Below, one piece after another: positions 48,801 to 54,159 of a DNA stretch of 64,000 bases. The notes below the pieces were generated by a model, which ran no database searches, was not told the origin of the DNA, and saw only the letters and a list, made by a program, of their open reading frames with translations. Position 1 is the stretch's first letter, and every line of letters begins with the position of its first letter. Both the position numbers and the translations under genes were made by a program. Source of the stretch: Corythucha ciliata (Eukaryota > Arthropoda > Insecta > Hemiptera > Tingidae); contig CM075937.1 of assembly GCA_038030265.1 (NCBI GenBank), positions 40,590,198 through 40,654,197 of the forward strand, written 5' to 3'.

Positions 48801-50592
48801 GATGAGATCTTTTTCTCATATTAGCCGTGACATTTAGCGCATTCTTTAAGTTTTTACTTGAATTACCACTTCTCTCAATTTTAGTCGGGCGAATTGGTGG
48901 TTTTTTCTTAATATTTGCCGTGCATTTTTTTCAATTTCAGCCGCACATTACCGCCTTTTCTCAATTTTAGTAGTGAATTAGCGCTTTTTCTCAGGCTTAG
49001 CCCAGAATTAGGGTTTTCCTTGCCTATCGACTATTTCACAATATTAGCCTCGAATTAGGGATCTTTGCACAATTTAAATTAGCTCATTATAGCAATTTGA
49101 CCGCGAATTAGCACTTCTCTCAATTCTAGTCGAGCGAATAAGCGTTTTTTATTCCCACTAATTAGCACATTTTTGCAATTTTAGTTTTGAATAACTTCAT
49201 TTCTTCGATTTCATCAACGAATTAGAGGTTTTTCTTAATTCAAAAAATTAGCGTTTTTTCTTAGTTTTAGCCGCGATCAGTGCTTCCTCTCAGCGTTAGA
49301 GCAATTATTCAATTTTTGCCAACAATTGGCACTTTTTCTAGAGTTTGGCCGTACGAAGTTTCTTCGATAGACGACAAATGCGCGTTTTCTACATCTGAGC
49401 TGCGAATTTGCGTTTTTAAAGAAACATTTTAGCCGTAAATCAGCGAGTTTTCTAAATATTGGCCTCGAATTAGCGATCTTTGCACTTTTTTTTCTCCAAA
49501 GATTAGGGCTTCATCTCATTTTGGCCACGATTTAGCACCTTTATAACTTTAGCCGATCGAATTAGCACTTCATCTCAATTTAAGCCGAGCGAAATACTTC
49601 TGGAAAGGTCAATTGCCGTTTCCTCATTTTAAGCCTCGAATGATCACTTTTTCTCGAATATTTGCCGACAATCAGCTCTTTCTCCCAATTTGCTTGGCAA
49701 ATTTTCACTTTTCTCAATTTTGGCTGCGATTTAGCGCTTTTCTCAATTTAAACCGACCAAATTTATCGTTTACTTTAAATGCTCTCATAATTTATGCCAC
49801 GAATTAGAAAGTTTATCAGTTATAGTCCCGAATCACTACATTTTTTTTCGATTTCGTCCACGAATTAGCGTTTTTTCTTAATTCTAGCCGAGAATCGGCG
49901 TAATTTTTTAATTTTTGCCGCAAATAATAGCCTCGAATTAGTGATTTTTCATTATTTGTCTTGAATTAGCGCTTTTTCTCAAAACTTGCACTGAAGTTGC
50001 CGCCAGAAACCGCGAATGGGCGTTTTCATAATTATAGCTGCTGATGATTTACGATTTCTCAATTTTATAGTCGTGAATTAGTATAGTAGTGAATTTCTCA
50101 ATTTTAGCCATTTTAGCCAACCAAGAACAGCACAGTTTCACCCCCGGAAAACATTTCTTGCTCATCTATTTAATGAATTTTGGGACGCGTGTTGGGACCG
50201 TTAGTTAGTTGCTGCGCATAGTTAAAATATAATTGAAGAAATTATGGCCGGTATGGTGAAACATGAAGAATCATTATAATGCTCAAAGTTTTAAGAGTCG
50301 TCTTTTTATTTTATACATCGTTAAAGCTTCGTTAACTCGTCAGCTCATCCTATTTTTCTTATACACGCACAGCCGCTTAGCCCCTCCCCTAATTCCATAA
50401 TTTTAACGCTTTTTCTTCTTTCTCATTTGAAAAAGGGTGGCTCGCCTCTGGGGGAAAAGAAAAAATCGTCCGGCCATGAACTACGACAAACTGTCTCGCT
50501 CCATTCGTCAGTACTACAAAAAGGGCATCATGAAAAAAACGGAAAGGTCGCAAAGGCTCGTGTATCAGTTTTGCCATCCTTACTCCCTCTAA
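6849..50592 (+). CDS. Ets98B: SPDEF/Ets98B-type ETS transcription factor (six coding exons)
   Basis: Predicted 387-residue nuclear DNA-binding protein. Coding exons: 6849-6878, 21348-21825, 32348-32502, 40376-40511, 47213-47420, 50436-50592. Residues 40-90 are acidic/proline-rich with a SUMO-type IKQE at 56-59 and a run of six Asp. Residues 170-236 form the Pointed (PNT/SAM) domain, with [11 protein letters not shown] and LLYAQLELW at its ends. Residues 262-297 are an acidic/Ser/Gly linker. Residues 298-384 are the ETS domain, with [31 protein letters not shown] and recognition helix [14 protein letters not shown]357 and R360 are the GGA-contacting arginines. The Q in SIRQYY and an ETS domain at the extreme C terminus point to the SPDEF/Drosophila Ets98B (D-ets-4) subfamily. 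All intron phases (0,1,0,1,2) agree across boundaries. Intron 2 is GC-AG. The first exon is the least certain; translation could instead start at the ATG at 21348. Confidence 0.9.
6879..8819. other. intron 1, 5' part: nothing recognised
   Basis: Mostly AT-rich unique-looking sequence with scattered C/T- and G-rich runs. Short open frames here have no recognisable domain. Confidence 0.4.
8820..9500 (-). repeat. F1 ~30-bp repeat array, antisense
   Basis: About 20 diverged monomers of the form CGCTAATTCGCGGCTAAAAT plus a GAGAAAA spacer, spaced 28-33 bp. Confidence 0.75.
9672..9832 (+). repeat. ~26-bp tandem repeat (fourth family)
   Basis: Six to seven copies of a TGAAGTCAATTTCAGC-like core (9687, 9715, 9727, 9752, 9796 region), spaced about 25-28 bp, lie between two antisense F1 arrays. 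Confidence 0.55.
10020..11270 (-). repeat. F1 repeat array, antisense, with insertions
   Basis: Antisense F1 monomers run through most of the interval, interrupted around 10280-10640 by other sequence. A recurrent alternative monomer GGTTTCTGGAGGCA..TTCGTGGCTAAAA occurs at about 10070, 10985 and 11225. Confidence 0.7.
11271..11769. other. centre between opposed F1 arrays
   Basis: Separates antisense F1 (left) from sense F1 (right). It contains F3-like fragments (GATTTGCATTTCGCAGGGAT at 11393) and GC-rich sequence. No gene recognised. Confidence 0.4.
11770..12895 (+). repeat. F1 ~30-bp repeat array, sense
   Basis: Sense monomers (AATTTTAGCC-CGAATTAGCG-TTTTTCTC) spaced about 30 bp. A GCCCCAAGAACGGCACATCG insert at 12577 recurs in other F1 arrays. 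Confidence 0.75.
12903..12925. mobile_element. hAT-like terminal motif at end of F1 array
   Basis: GTGTACAGGGCGGTCCACCC lies directly after the F1 array. A related sequence, GTGTACAG then GGGGCGGACCACCCC, occurs in reverse at 19557-19520. No 8-bp target duplication was identified. Confidence 0.3.
12930..16225. other. intron 1, middle: unique-looking sequence without genes
   Basis: About 3.3 kb without recognised repeats of families F1-F3 and without a domain-bearing frame. It contains many poly-G/poly-C, poly-A (13685) and TA-rich tracts and the G-quadruplex motif at 14566. Confidence 0.45.
14566..14582 (+). other. G-quadruplex motif
   Basis: Four G-runs of at least three are separated by single T residues: GGGTGGGTGGGTGGGGG. 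Single-base loops make this the most stable class of predicted quadruplex. It lies on the sense strand of intron 1, so it would also be in the pre-mRNA. Confidence 0.7.
16230..16722 (+). repeat. F2 ~30-bp repeat array
   Basis: Units of the form CCAATTTCGTGGG-TTGGCTC-(G/T)TTCAAAA repeat about every 30-35 bp (16235, 16265, 16335, 16400 and on). The array ends at the hAT-like motif at 16723. Confidence 0.65.
16723..16760 (+). mobile_element. hAT-like terminal sequence between F2 and F1 arrays
   Basis: CAGTGGCGGAACTATATACC followed by ACGGGGCCCTGGG closely matches the terminal pattern of hAT elements. It stands exactly where the F2 array stops; the F1 array begins about 60-100 bp later. A right partner could be 19550-19505 (reverse), but flanking 8-mers do not match. 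Confidence 0.45.
16820..19010 (+). repeat. F1 ~30-bp repeat array, sense, with ~480-bp higher-order repeat
   Basis: A long sense array. Within it a composite module (CCAAGAGCAGA, then TGGCCGTAAAAG, CTCC..CTCCATATAC, several monomers and TTTATCCGCGA-TGTGAGCTTT) occurs at 17791, 18264 and 18758, spacings 473 and 494 bp, showing amplification of multi-monomer blocks. Poly-C and AT-rich interruptions occur at 16963 and 17215. Confidence 0.8.
19020..19290 (+). repeat. CGTTTGTTTAGC-containing repeat
   Basis: The word GTTTGTTTAGC or close variants occur repeatedly (19027, 19059, 19079, 19163, 19192), with reverse-complement GCTAAACAAAC at 19228. ACGAAATCGTTTGTTTAGCG is shared with 58738-58758. A poly-A run of 19 lies at 19115. 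Confidence 0.6.
19505..19557 (-). mobile_element. hAT-like terminal sequence (reverse)
   Basis: Read on the - strand it runs GTGTACAGAGGTAAGGGGCG then GACCACCCCGGCCGGGCCC, similar in layout to the motifs at 12903 and 16723. An F2 array begins immediately outside it at 19560. Confidence 0.35.
19560..19900 (-). repeat. F2 repeat array
   Basis: Units of about 30-33 bp with GGTTTTGTGGGTTTGGC, GAAATTTTGCTTCG and CACCAAATTTCGTGGATATG-like cores. The array is much diverged. Confidence 0.5.
19905..21030. other. intron 1, 3' part: nothing recognised
   Basis: AT-rich with poly-C (20161) and G-rich (20345) tracts and CTTCTT runs near 20740. No domain-bearing frame. Confidence 0.4.
21030..21347 (+). 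promoter_or_regulatory. CRE/E-box cluster upstream of exon 2
   Basis: A full palindromic CRE, TGACGTCA (21040-21047), an E-box CACGTG (21054-21059) and a CRE-like TGACGTGG (21092-21099) lie within 60 bp, and a TTCAGTG initiator match lies near 21238. Exon 2 carries an in-frame ATG as its first codon, so an alternative promoter or intronic enhancer here could make an isoform lacking only ten residues. This is inference from motifs. Confidence 0.3.
21348..21825 (+). CDS. Ets98B: Ets98B coding exon 2 (acidic N-terminal region)
   Basis: The acceptor TTTTTAG precedes 21348. The exon encodes residues 11-169 plus one base, is uninterrupted for 478 nt and has strong acidic/proline bias ([18 protein letters not shown], six Asp). 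It ends AGAG before GCAAGA, a GC-type donor. The only in-frame GT nearby (21807) gives the wrong phase for exon 3. Confidence 0.85.
21826..23482. other. intron 2, 5' part, starting with GC donor
   Basis: Starts GCAAGA. It contains poly-T, CTTCTT and poly-G tracts (22309, 22386, 22457). No gene recognised; the longest open frame (21867-22454) is low-complexity. Confidence 0.45.
23483..23735 (+). repeat. F2 repeat array headed by a hAT-like motif
   Basis: CAGGGGCGTATCTAG at 23483, continuing to a reversed CCCCCTG at 23504, looks like a hAT terminus. It is followed by F2 units (CGAATTTGG-TTTGTAAGAGCC, AAATTGGGGTTTGAAAGACCC and so on) every 30-33 bp. Confidence 0.55.
24100..24450 (+). repeat. 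F2 units and a TGGAGCTTT short repeat
   Basis: F2 units (CCAATTTCGTGGGGCTGGCTC) run to about 24290. From 24330 the word TTGGAGCTTT recurs about four times with CTGTGG, at spacings of 20-35 bp. Confidence 0.45.
24740..25040 (+). repeat. F3 repeat array with F2-like units
   Basis: AAACTTGCAATTTCGTGG-CTATTTAG units are spaced about 31-34 bp. Some combine the F3 start with the F2 TTTCGTGG core, suggesting the two families are related. Confidence 0.55.
25041..27395. other. intron 2, middle: nothing recognised
   Basis: Contains a CT-rich microsatellite (25534-25570), poly-A (26033), poly-G (26226, 27155) and no domain-bearing frame. Confidence 0.4.
27400..27560 (+). repeat. F2 repeat units adjoining F1
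   Basis: Four to five F2 units (CCCAATTTGAAGGGTTTAAC, CCGATTTCGATGGTTTGAC, CCAATTTGGCGAGGGTTGAC) run directly into an F1 array. Confidence 0.6.
27561..28380 (+). repeat. F1 ~30-bp repeat array, sense
   Basis: Sense monomers such as TTTTAGCCGCAAATTA with TTTCTCAA spacing at about 30 bp, interrupted by unrelated sequence near 28070-28200. Confidence 0.75.
28381..28779. other. spacer between F1 arrays
   Basis: AT-rich, no repeat family or gene recognised. Confidence 0.35.
28780..30620 (+). repeat. F1 ~30-bp repeat array, sense, with recurring ~80-bp block
   Basis: A continuous sense array. A block made of (CTCGA)GAAACCGCGAATTGG, CAATATTAGCTGAGCCTGC, TGAGCGATTG and CTCCTATTTTTCCATTTTAG-like segments recurs near 29578, 29797, 30177 and 30502. 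The array ends in a T-run of about 18 at 30580. Confidence 0.8.
30650..31610 (+). repeat. F2 ~30-bp repeat array
   Basis: Units of about 30 bp with GCCAATTTCGTGGG, AAAATTTTGTGG-CTGCTC and CCAATTTCGTGAGTTTTGGC cores. It directly follows the F1 array. Confidence 0.7.
31611..32347. other. intron 2, 3' part: nothing recognised
   Basis: No repeat family or domain-bearing frame. It ends with the TTTTGACAG acceptor of exon 3. Confidence 0.4.
32348..32502 (+). CDS. Ets98B: Ets98B coding exon 3 (most of the Pointed domain)
   Basis: The acceptor is TTTTGACAG and the donor GAG|GTAAGT. It encodes residues 170-221 with the PNT signature [14 protein letters not shown], and the [12 protein letters not shown] segment typical of ETS Pointed domains. 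Confidence 0.93.
32503..34139. other. intron 3, 5' part: nothing recognised
   Basis: Low-complexity only: a GGTAAAACG short repeat (32945-32978), poly-G (33148), a CT run (33213-33235). Confidence 0.4.
34140..34330 (+). repeat. tRNA-derived SINE-like element or tRNA pseudogene
   Basis: CCTGCAG (34142) pairs with CTGCAGG (34213) as a perfect 7-bp acceptor-like stem. Between them are an A-box-like GTGGCTGAGTTCG and a B box GAGTTCGATTCCC. The arm layout resembles long-variable-arm (Ser/Leu-type) tRNAs but has no clear anticodon stem. The following GGTTGTTGGACGTAAAACTCC is the style of sequence seen at the 3' part of arthropod tRNA-SINEs. Confidence 0.5.
34560..35808 (+). repeat. F3 ~31-bp repeat array
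   Basis: Long array of ACTTGCAATTTCGC-GAAATTAAGACCC-like units. It contains a perfect 94-bp tandem duplication at 35218-35405. Confidence 0.75.
35218..35405 (+). repeat. perfect 94-bp tandem duplication inside F3 array
   Basis: 35218-35311 and 35312-35405 are identical over all 94 bases while neighbouring monomers are strongly diverged. 94 bp equals three F3 monomers, so a recent unequal exchange or slippage copied a trimer. Confidence 0.9.
35812..36020. mobile_element. MITE, PIF/Harbinger type (TTA target duplication)
   Basis: A 209-bp element with inverted termini of about 60 bp containing GGTCGTCCACTGGAAGCG, TTTTCGAGC and GCTACAACGCG. Both ends are flanked by TTA (35809-35811 and 36021-36023), the expected 3-bp TWA duplication of PIF/Harbinger transposons. 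There is no coding capacity. It is inserted in F3 repeat sequence. Confidence 0.75.
36080..36609 (+). repeat. F3 repeat array
   Basis: F3 units (CAAAACTTGCAATTTCTCCG, ACTTGCGATTTTGTTGAAAT and similar) about every 31-34 bp. It is the continuation of the array interrupted by the MITE and runs straight into F1. Confidence 0.65.
36610..38010 (+). repeat. F1 ~30-bp repeat array, sense, with ~254-bp duplication
   Basis: Sense F1 monomers throughout. GCCGTAGGCTTGCCCC opens two related blocks at 37235 and 37489 (254 bp apart) that also share CAGCACATC-GGCGTTT, ATTTCAGCCGCAAATTAG and CGTGCATTA. The last 270 bp match the end module at 3700-4165. Confidence 0.8.
38067..38085. mobile_element. hAT-like terminal motif after F1 end module
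   Basis: CAGGGCGGAGGGCCCCCTG is partly palindromic and resembles the motifs at 12903, 16723 and 23483. No target duplication found. Confidence 0.25.
38100..40375. other. intron 3, 3' part: nothing recognised
   Basis: AT-rich with a poly-T run (38710), poly-G (38857) and no domain-bearing frame. Ends with the CTTTTCAG acceptor of exon 4. Confidence 0.4.
40376..40511 (+). CDS. Ets98B: Ets98B coding exon 4 (end of Pointed domain, linker)
   Basis: The acceptor is CTTTCTTTTCAG. It starts [12 protein letters not shown], the last helix of the PNT domain, then Thr/Ser-rich linker. The donor G|GTAACT at 40512 gives phase 1, which joins the ETS exon in frame. An earlier GTAAGC (40445) would break the frame. 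Confidence 0.88.
40512..41639. other. intron 4, 5' part, with a perfect hairpin
   Basis: No gene recognised. At 41527-41560 the 13-bp arms TTGGATTATTTAG and CTAAATAATCCAA are perfect inverted repeats around an 8-nt loop. Confidence 0.45.
41640..41815 (+). repeat. F2 repeat units
   Basis: Five to six units with GGTTTCATGGTCTGGCTC, TCAATTTAG and AAATTTCGTGGCTTTAATTC cores, spaced 30-35 bp. A few F1 monomers follow at about 42010-42075. Confidence 0.5.
42125..43548 (-). pseudogene. R1-clade-like LINE ORF2 remnant (reverse transcriptase)
   Basis: Read on the - strand, pieces of one LINE polyprotein appear in order but in shifting frames: an RT segment [15 protein letters not shown] with [10 protein letters not shown] (about 43490-43340), the catalytic box as AFVDDFG (about 43230), [10 protein letters not shown] (about 43045), [16 protein letters not shown]...LAGVLDI (about 42840-42745), and a C-terminal [20 protein letters not shown] cysteine motif (about 42450-42395). 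Multiple frameshifts make it non-functional. The 5' side is cut by the MITE at 43552; no endonuclease domain was seen. Confidence 0.75.
43552..43704. mobile_element. MITE, PIF/Harbinger type (TTA target duplication)
   Basis: A 153-bp element with inverted termini of about 45 bp containing GGCCCGTATGC, AAGTCGTTCCTCGAA and TTTCCT-AAC. TTA flanks both ends (43549-43551, 43705-43707). No coding capacity. It shares the target type but not the sequence of the element at 35812. Confidence 0.75.
43720..43790 (+). repeat. two to three F1 monomers
   Basis: CAGTGACGAATTAGCACTTT and a following monomer lie directly right of the MITE. Confidence 0.5.
44220..44470 (+). repeat. dispersed repeat shared with 52775-52860 and 5295-5360
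   Basis: 44338-44415 (CATAGGGGTGTGGGG, GTCGATTTTTATGTA, CATGAATAATA) matches 52780-52855. 44425-44463 matches 5300-5350. The composite suggests two fragments of one longer dispersed element. Confidence 0.6.
44471..47212. other. intron 4, 3' part: nothing recognised
   Basis: A few F1/F3-like monomers at 44510-44740, then unique-looking AT-rich sequence with poly-G (45306), poly-C (46019) and poly-A (46208) tracts. Ends with CT-rich tract and CAACAG acceptor. Confidence 0.4.
47213..47420 (+). CDS. Ets98B: Ets98B coding exon 5 (linker and first half of ETS domain)
   Basis: A CT-rich tract and CAACAG precede 47213. The exon encodes an acidic EDDEE stretch, a Ser/Gly linker, then [10 protein letters not shown] through KIEDSV. 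The donor AG|GTAAGG at 47421 has phase 2. Confidence 0.95.
47580..47866 (-). repeat. F1 repeat array, antisense
   Basis: About nine antisense monomers at the start of intron 5, meeting a sense array at 47867. Confidence 0.7.
47867..50125 (+). repeat. F1 ~30-bp repeat array, sense (longest)
   Basis: About 2.2 kb of sense monomers fill most of intron 5, for example CTCAATTTTAGTAGTGAATT then AGCGCTTTTTCTCAG with exact 30-bp spacing near 48960-49010. Confidence 0.85.
50436..50592 (+). CDS. Ets98B: Ets98B coding exon 6 (ETS recognition helix, stop)
   Basis: The acceptor follows a pyrimidine-rich tract (GAAAAAG|G). It encodes [16 protein letters not shown], the recognition helix, the LVYQF strand and CHPYSL, then TAA at 50590. 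Confidence 0.95.
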
Positions 50593-51590
50593 AAAAAAAA
50601 CGTTTTCATCTTTCAATATTTATCTTCTTCGCGCTATTTAGGTTAAGGGTTTTTATCAGATCAGGGGGCTGCTAAAAAAAAAAAAATAATAATAATATAA
50701 TTACCTCTTGAGTAGAGTTGCTAGTTAAGCAAATCACTCGGAGGTAGTGTGTGTAAATAACGTCAATTTTTTTTCATTTATTTATATTATTTCTCGTTGT
50801 CCTTGCCTCATGTTCTTCATTGCTCGAGGAACGCGAGGTCAAGCCAACGCGGGAAAGTCAAGTGTATGCCAATTTTCGGCAAAAAAAATAATTATTTATT
50901 TTGTTTTCGCTTCCTTATTTTTTTGTTTTTGAACGTTTGGAAGGTAATTTCCAACTCAAAACGCTTTTTTTTTGTTTGTGTGTGTGACGAGTTTTCCATA
51001 AAATGGAGCTCGAAAATTGTTTAGTTTGCTAACTAAGTAGAATACTCTCGGGGGCAATGCTCACGCCTAGGAAAGGGTAGCTGTCACTCAAGTACGGGCG
51101 AGTCATTGTTCCAGCTGTATGAGAGTTTTCGAAAGGTTGGTGATTTTTGTCCCATATATCTATGATATATTTTTAAGTAAGTTCCATGAACAAACTTTAT
51201 TATTTTGTTGTTGTGTATATATTCAAATTTATCATTATGTACATAGATATTCCTTTTGAAAAAGGTGAAGGTTGGGTATGAGGATAAGTTGTATCCTTCA
51301 GCTAATACTCTCAAGATATTATTTTAGCCATATAATGCTACAAATGATGCCATAAATCATTTATTTGTGTTAATTAATTTGAAACTATTGTTACCATTGT
51401 TTCGTTTTTTTTTTTTTAGTTTATTCGTTTATTACTTTTAAAACAGCCATGACCTATGCGTACCTATTTGTCTTGTATATTTTTTTGTCATATCATTTTA
51501 AGTGGTAATCATTGTTAGAAAATGAATTATTTTTACTCTTTTTTGTGGAAAAAAGGTTGACAATAAAAATATAACGTACTTTCACACATT
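50593..51590 (+). promoter_or_regulatory. 3' UTR of Ets98B with Pumilio-type elements
   Basis: Sequence after the stop codon, up to about 25 nt past an AATAAA. It contains TGTAAATA (50752-50759), TGTATATA (51214-51221) and TGTACATA (51238-51245), all perfect UGUANAUA matches for PUF-family proteins, plus a TGTATATT at 51474. No intron or coding frame recognised. Confidence 0.5.
51562..51567 (+). terminator. poly(A) signal for Ets98B
   Basis: AATAAA about 970 nt after the stop, in an AT-rich context, is the first canonical signal after exon 6 and is taken as the likely 3' end. Confidence 0.5.
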
Positions 51591-52774
51591 ATTTTCCATT
51601 ACCTCATCGGAATTGATGTTACGACTTATTCTATTTGAGCTTAATTCCTTTTTCTCCAGTATGTAATTGTCAGCGCCCATGATTTAAAAAGAAACATTTT
51701 TTTTTTGCACTTGGAATCTTTTTATTTCATTCTTTCATTTTCAAGGTTGTTCACAACTTTCACTTCCTAGAACTTCATTTAAAAATAACAGTAGGGTGGT
51801 AGATGCGAGCGGGTAGAAGGGGCGCTCCCCAACGAGGATCATTAAATACTGGCTTATCTGACTTATTATAATTTCTCTTCACTTTTAAGTGCAGTTAAAA
51901 AGAGGGCGATACCTTGTGAAGGGGGCCGGGGAGAGCGAGAATTAACTTTTTTTAAAGGAATATTCAAGGCGTTTTTTAGCACCCAATGGCCCCAAAAAAA
52001 AAATCCTTTTCCACCTGACATAAAGAAAGTTTTATAGGAAAAATAAAAATCTGAAGAAGTCCTCGTAAATTTTTTTGACTTGTCGAGGCTGATACAATTT
52101 TAGGAAAATGACCTGTGAACGTATTATAACGACTCAACGAGACAGACAAAGGAAAAACAGTCCAGAGCTCGTCGCCGTGTTTAAAGAACACCAACGCTCT
52201 CTCCTAATGGGATTTGAGATTGTGGACACCTTCGTTTTGTGATGCAATGAAAACAATAATTTTGAGGCTCCTGTTCGCCCCCCCCCCCACCAAATCTGCC
52301 TTGTCTCCACCGAACCTAAAAAAAAAAACAAAACAAAAAACGGAAATTCCCATCGAGTTTCGATTTACTCCAAATTGTTTATTCAAAAAAGTGAATAATA
52401 AAGATTTAGGAAATGCCTAAATAGAATCTTTGCCCCAATTTTGACAATTGAACGGTCATGAAACGGAGTATTTATTCTTCTGGAAGGACTGCACTACTTT
52501 ATAGTTTGTGGTCCTATATGGTCGTTTGGAATTCTAAAAAGGACCCTAAAAGAGCCTGCTTTCAAAACTTGCTGTCCTTTTAGAAGGCCTCATGAATATG
52601 AGTGAACAAAATTAATTAAAACTCAAGCTTGCGCTTCCAACATGAATGTAGTATAGTATACGTTCAAATCCTCGAAACCAAAAGCTACATACTCAGAAAC
52701 CGACAATTTAGCCTTTTAAAGTGATTGCATTTTTTAAAACTGAAAATTTCGCCTTTAAAAACTATACAAAGGTT
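51591..52774. other. intergenic, nothing recognised
   Basis: AT-rich with poly-C (52279) and poly-A (52319) tracts and no domain-bearing frame. Confidence 0.4.
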
Positions 52775-53005
52775 TTAATATCATAGGGGTGTGGGACGTC
52801 GATTTTCATGTATTTTCTAGCCGGATCTGGCTACATTCATGAATAATACACCCATGTGTGAATTTGCAGGATTTTTTATGGTGGTTTTCACAACATGGAA
52901 ACATAAAACTGCATTTTAACCCTTAAGTCCAACTTGATTTCGACCCAAACCTTAAGCCGAGGTGGTAAAATACACCCTCAGAGAAATCAACCCCCCAAAA
53001 TTTAA

Positions 53006-53885
53006 CAACAGTGACATGGCGCTTTATATGTCGTGAAAAAAAGAAACTGCCACGGAGCAGGAATCGAACCCGGACACCGTATCTCCGGTACGGTTCTCAG
53101 ATCACCGAGACATCTCGGCGACCAGGAACTACTCAACTCCGGGCTATCTCTTTCCCCCACGACAACACCATGTTTTGTTTGCTCGGTCCCGATTTCCCCT
53201 CCTCATCAGGTCGTTGACATTTAGCAACTTCACCGATGGGGAAGGGGTGTGGAGGTGAGCCATCATCTGAGGATGTGTGGGGTTTGTTAGGGAGCCAAAA
53301 ATACGAGAAATTTGGGGGCTTGAAAGAGCCAAGGCCACAAAAGTTGTTTCTGAATTAGGTACTGAAAATCCGTGTTTTTAACGAGCCTTTGTTACTGAAA
53401 GAGCCATACGCCGTAAAATTAGGTTTTGAAAGAGCCAGGATCGTTAAAATGTATTTTGAAAGAGCTAAGCTCACATATTGGCTAAATTCAAAGTTTCAAT
53501 CTGTGAAACCCGTGTATTTTTTGAAGTCCCAACCCAAGGAATTTGGTTTTCCTGAAAGCCAAACCTATGAAATTTCACAGCTATGAAAGAGCCAAAACCA
53601 ACGAAATTTGAATTTTGAAGTCGTAATATCACGAAATTTGGTTTTTAATTCAGCCAAGTTCTGTGAAATTGGGTTTTTGAAACAGCCGATTCCACAATAT
53701 TTGGTCGGGACCGAACAAACAAACCATGGTGTTGGGGGGGGGGGGGAGATAGACCGGAATTGAGTAGTTCCTGGTCGCCGCGGTGTCTCGGTGGTCTGAG
53801 AGCCGTACCGGAGATACGGTGTCCGGATTCGAATCCCGCGCCGATTTCTTTTTCTCACGACACATAAAGCACCGTGTCACTGTTG
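53006..53885. mobile_element. inverted-repeat element with tRNA-like arms around an F2 core
   Basis: Arms 53006-53195 and 53695-53885 are inverted copies. Each has CAACAGTGACA at the outer edge, a CTTTATATGTCGTGA-like stretch, a tRNA-like unit and a GGTCGGGACCGAACAAACA-like inner edge. TTAA flanks both ends (53002-53005, 53886-53889). The tRNA-like units (about 53123-53050 on -, 53773-53848 on +) share anticodon-arm-like CCGTACCGGAGATACGG and a B box (GGTTCGATTCC in the left arm, GGATTCGAATCC in the right), followed by T-rich sequence. The core 53290-53690 is an F2 array (TTTTGAAAGAGCCA every 30 bp). Confidence 0.7.
53290..53690 (-). repeat. F2 ~30-bp repeat array
   Basis: On the + strand the units read TTTTGAAAGAGCCA...GAAATTTGG (reverse of the usual orientation). 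Spacing is 30 bp at 53425, 53455 and beyond. Confidence 0.75.
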
Positions 53886-53929
53886 TTAAATATTTGGTAC
53901 GTATTTGATGAAGCCCGCAATCTAAAACT

Positions 53930-54151
53930 TAACTTTTTTTTACGTTGCCTTTTTCGAAATTAATTTTTGAGAGTCATGTCCCTCAAAATTTGGGTTTTGA
54001 AAAGGCCAAGCTTACGAAATTCAGATTTTACAAGGATCAATCCCGTGAAGTTGCTTTTTATTAGAGCTGAACATGCGAAATTTCTTCATTGAATGATCGG
54101 ACTCCCCCCCCCCTTCATTATCCAAGCGCAGGGGCGTGGCACACGCCCCTG
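53930..54151 (-). repeat. F2 units ending at a hAT-like palindrome
   Basis: Four to five F2 units (AAAATTTGGGTTTTGAAAAG, ACGAAATTCAGATTTTACAAG) are followed by poly-C and then a 23-bp palindrome at 54129-54151 with arms CAGGGGCGTG/CACGCCCCTG and a 3-nt centre, resembling hAT termini placed back to back. Confidence 0.5.
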
Positions 54152-54159
54152 GCACAGAA

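Noticed and set aside
8820..50125. 30-bp direct repeats resembling a CRISPR array
   Set aside because: The whole unit is repeated and diverged, there are no unique spacers between constant repeats, no cas genes are present, and the DNA is clearly eukaryotic.
50427..50675. 82-residue open frame over the last ETS exon
   Set aside because: It is out of frame with the ETS domain, which is continuous in another frame from 50436 to 50589.
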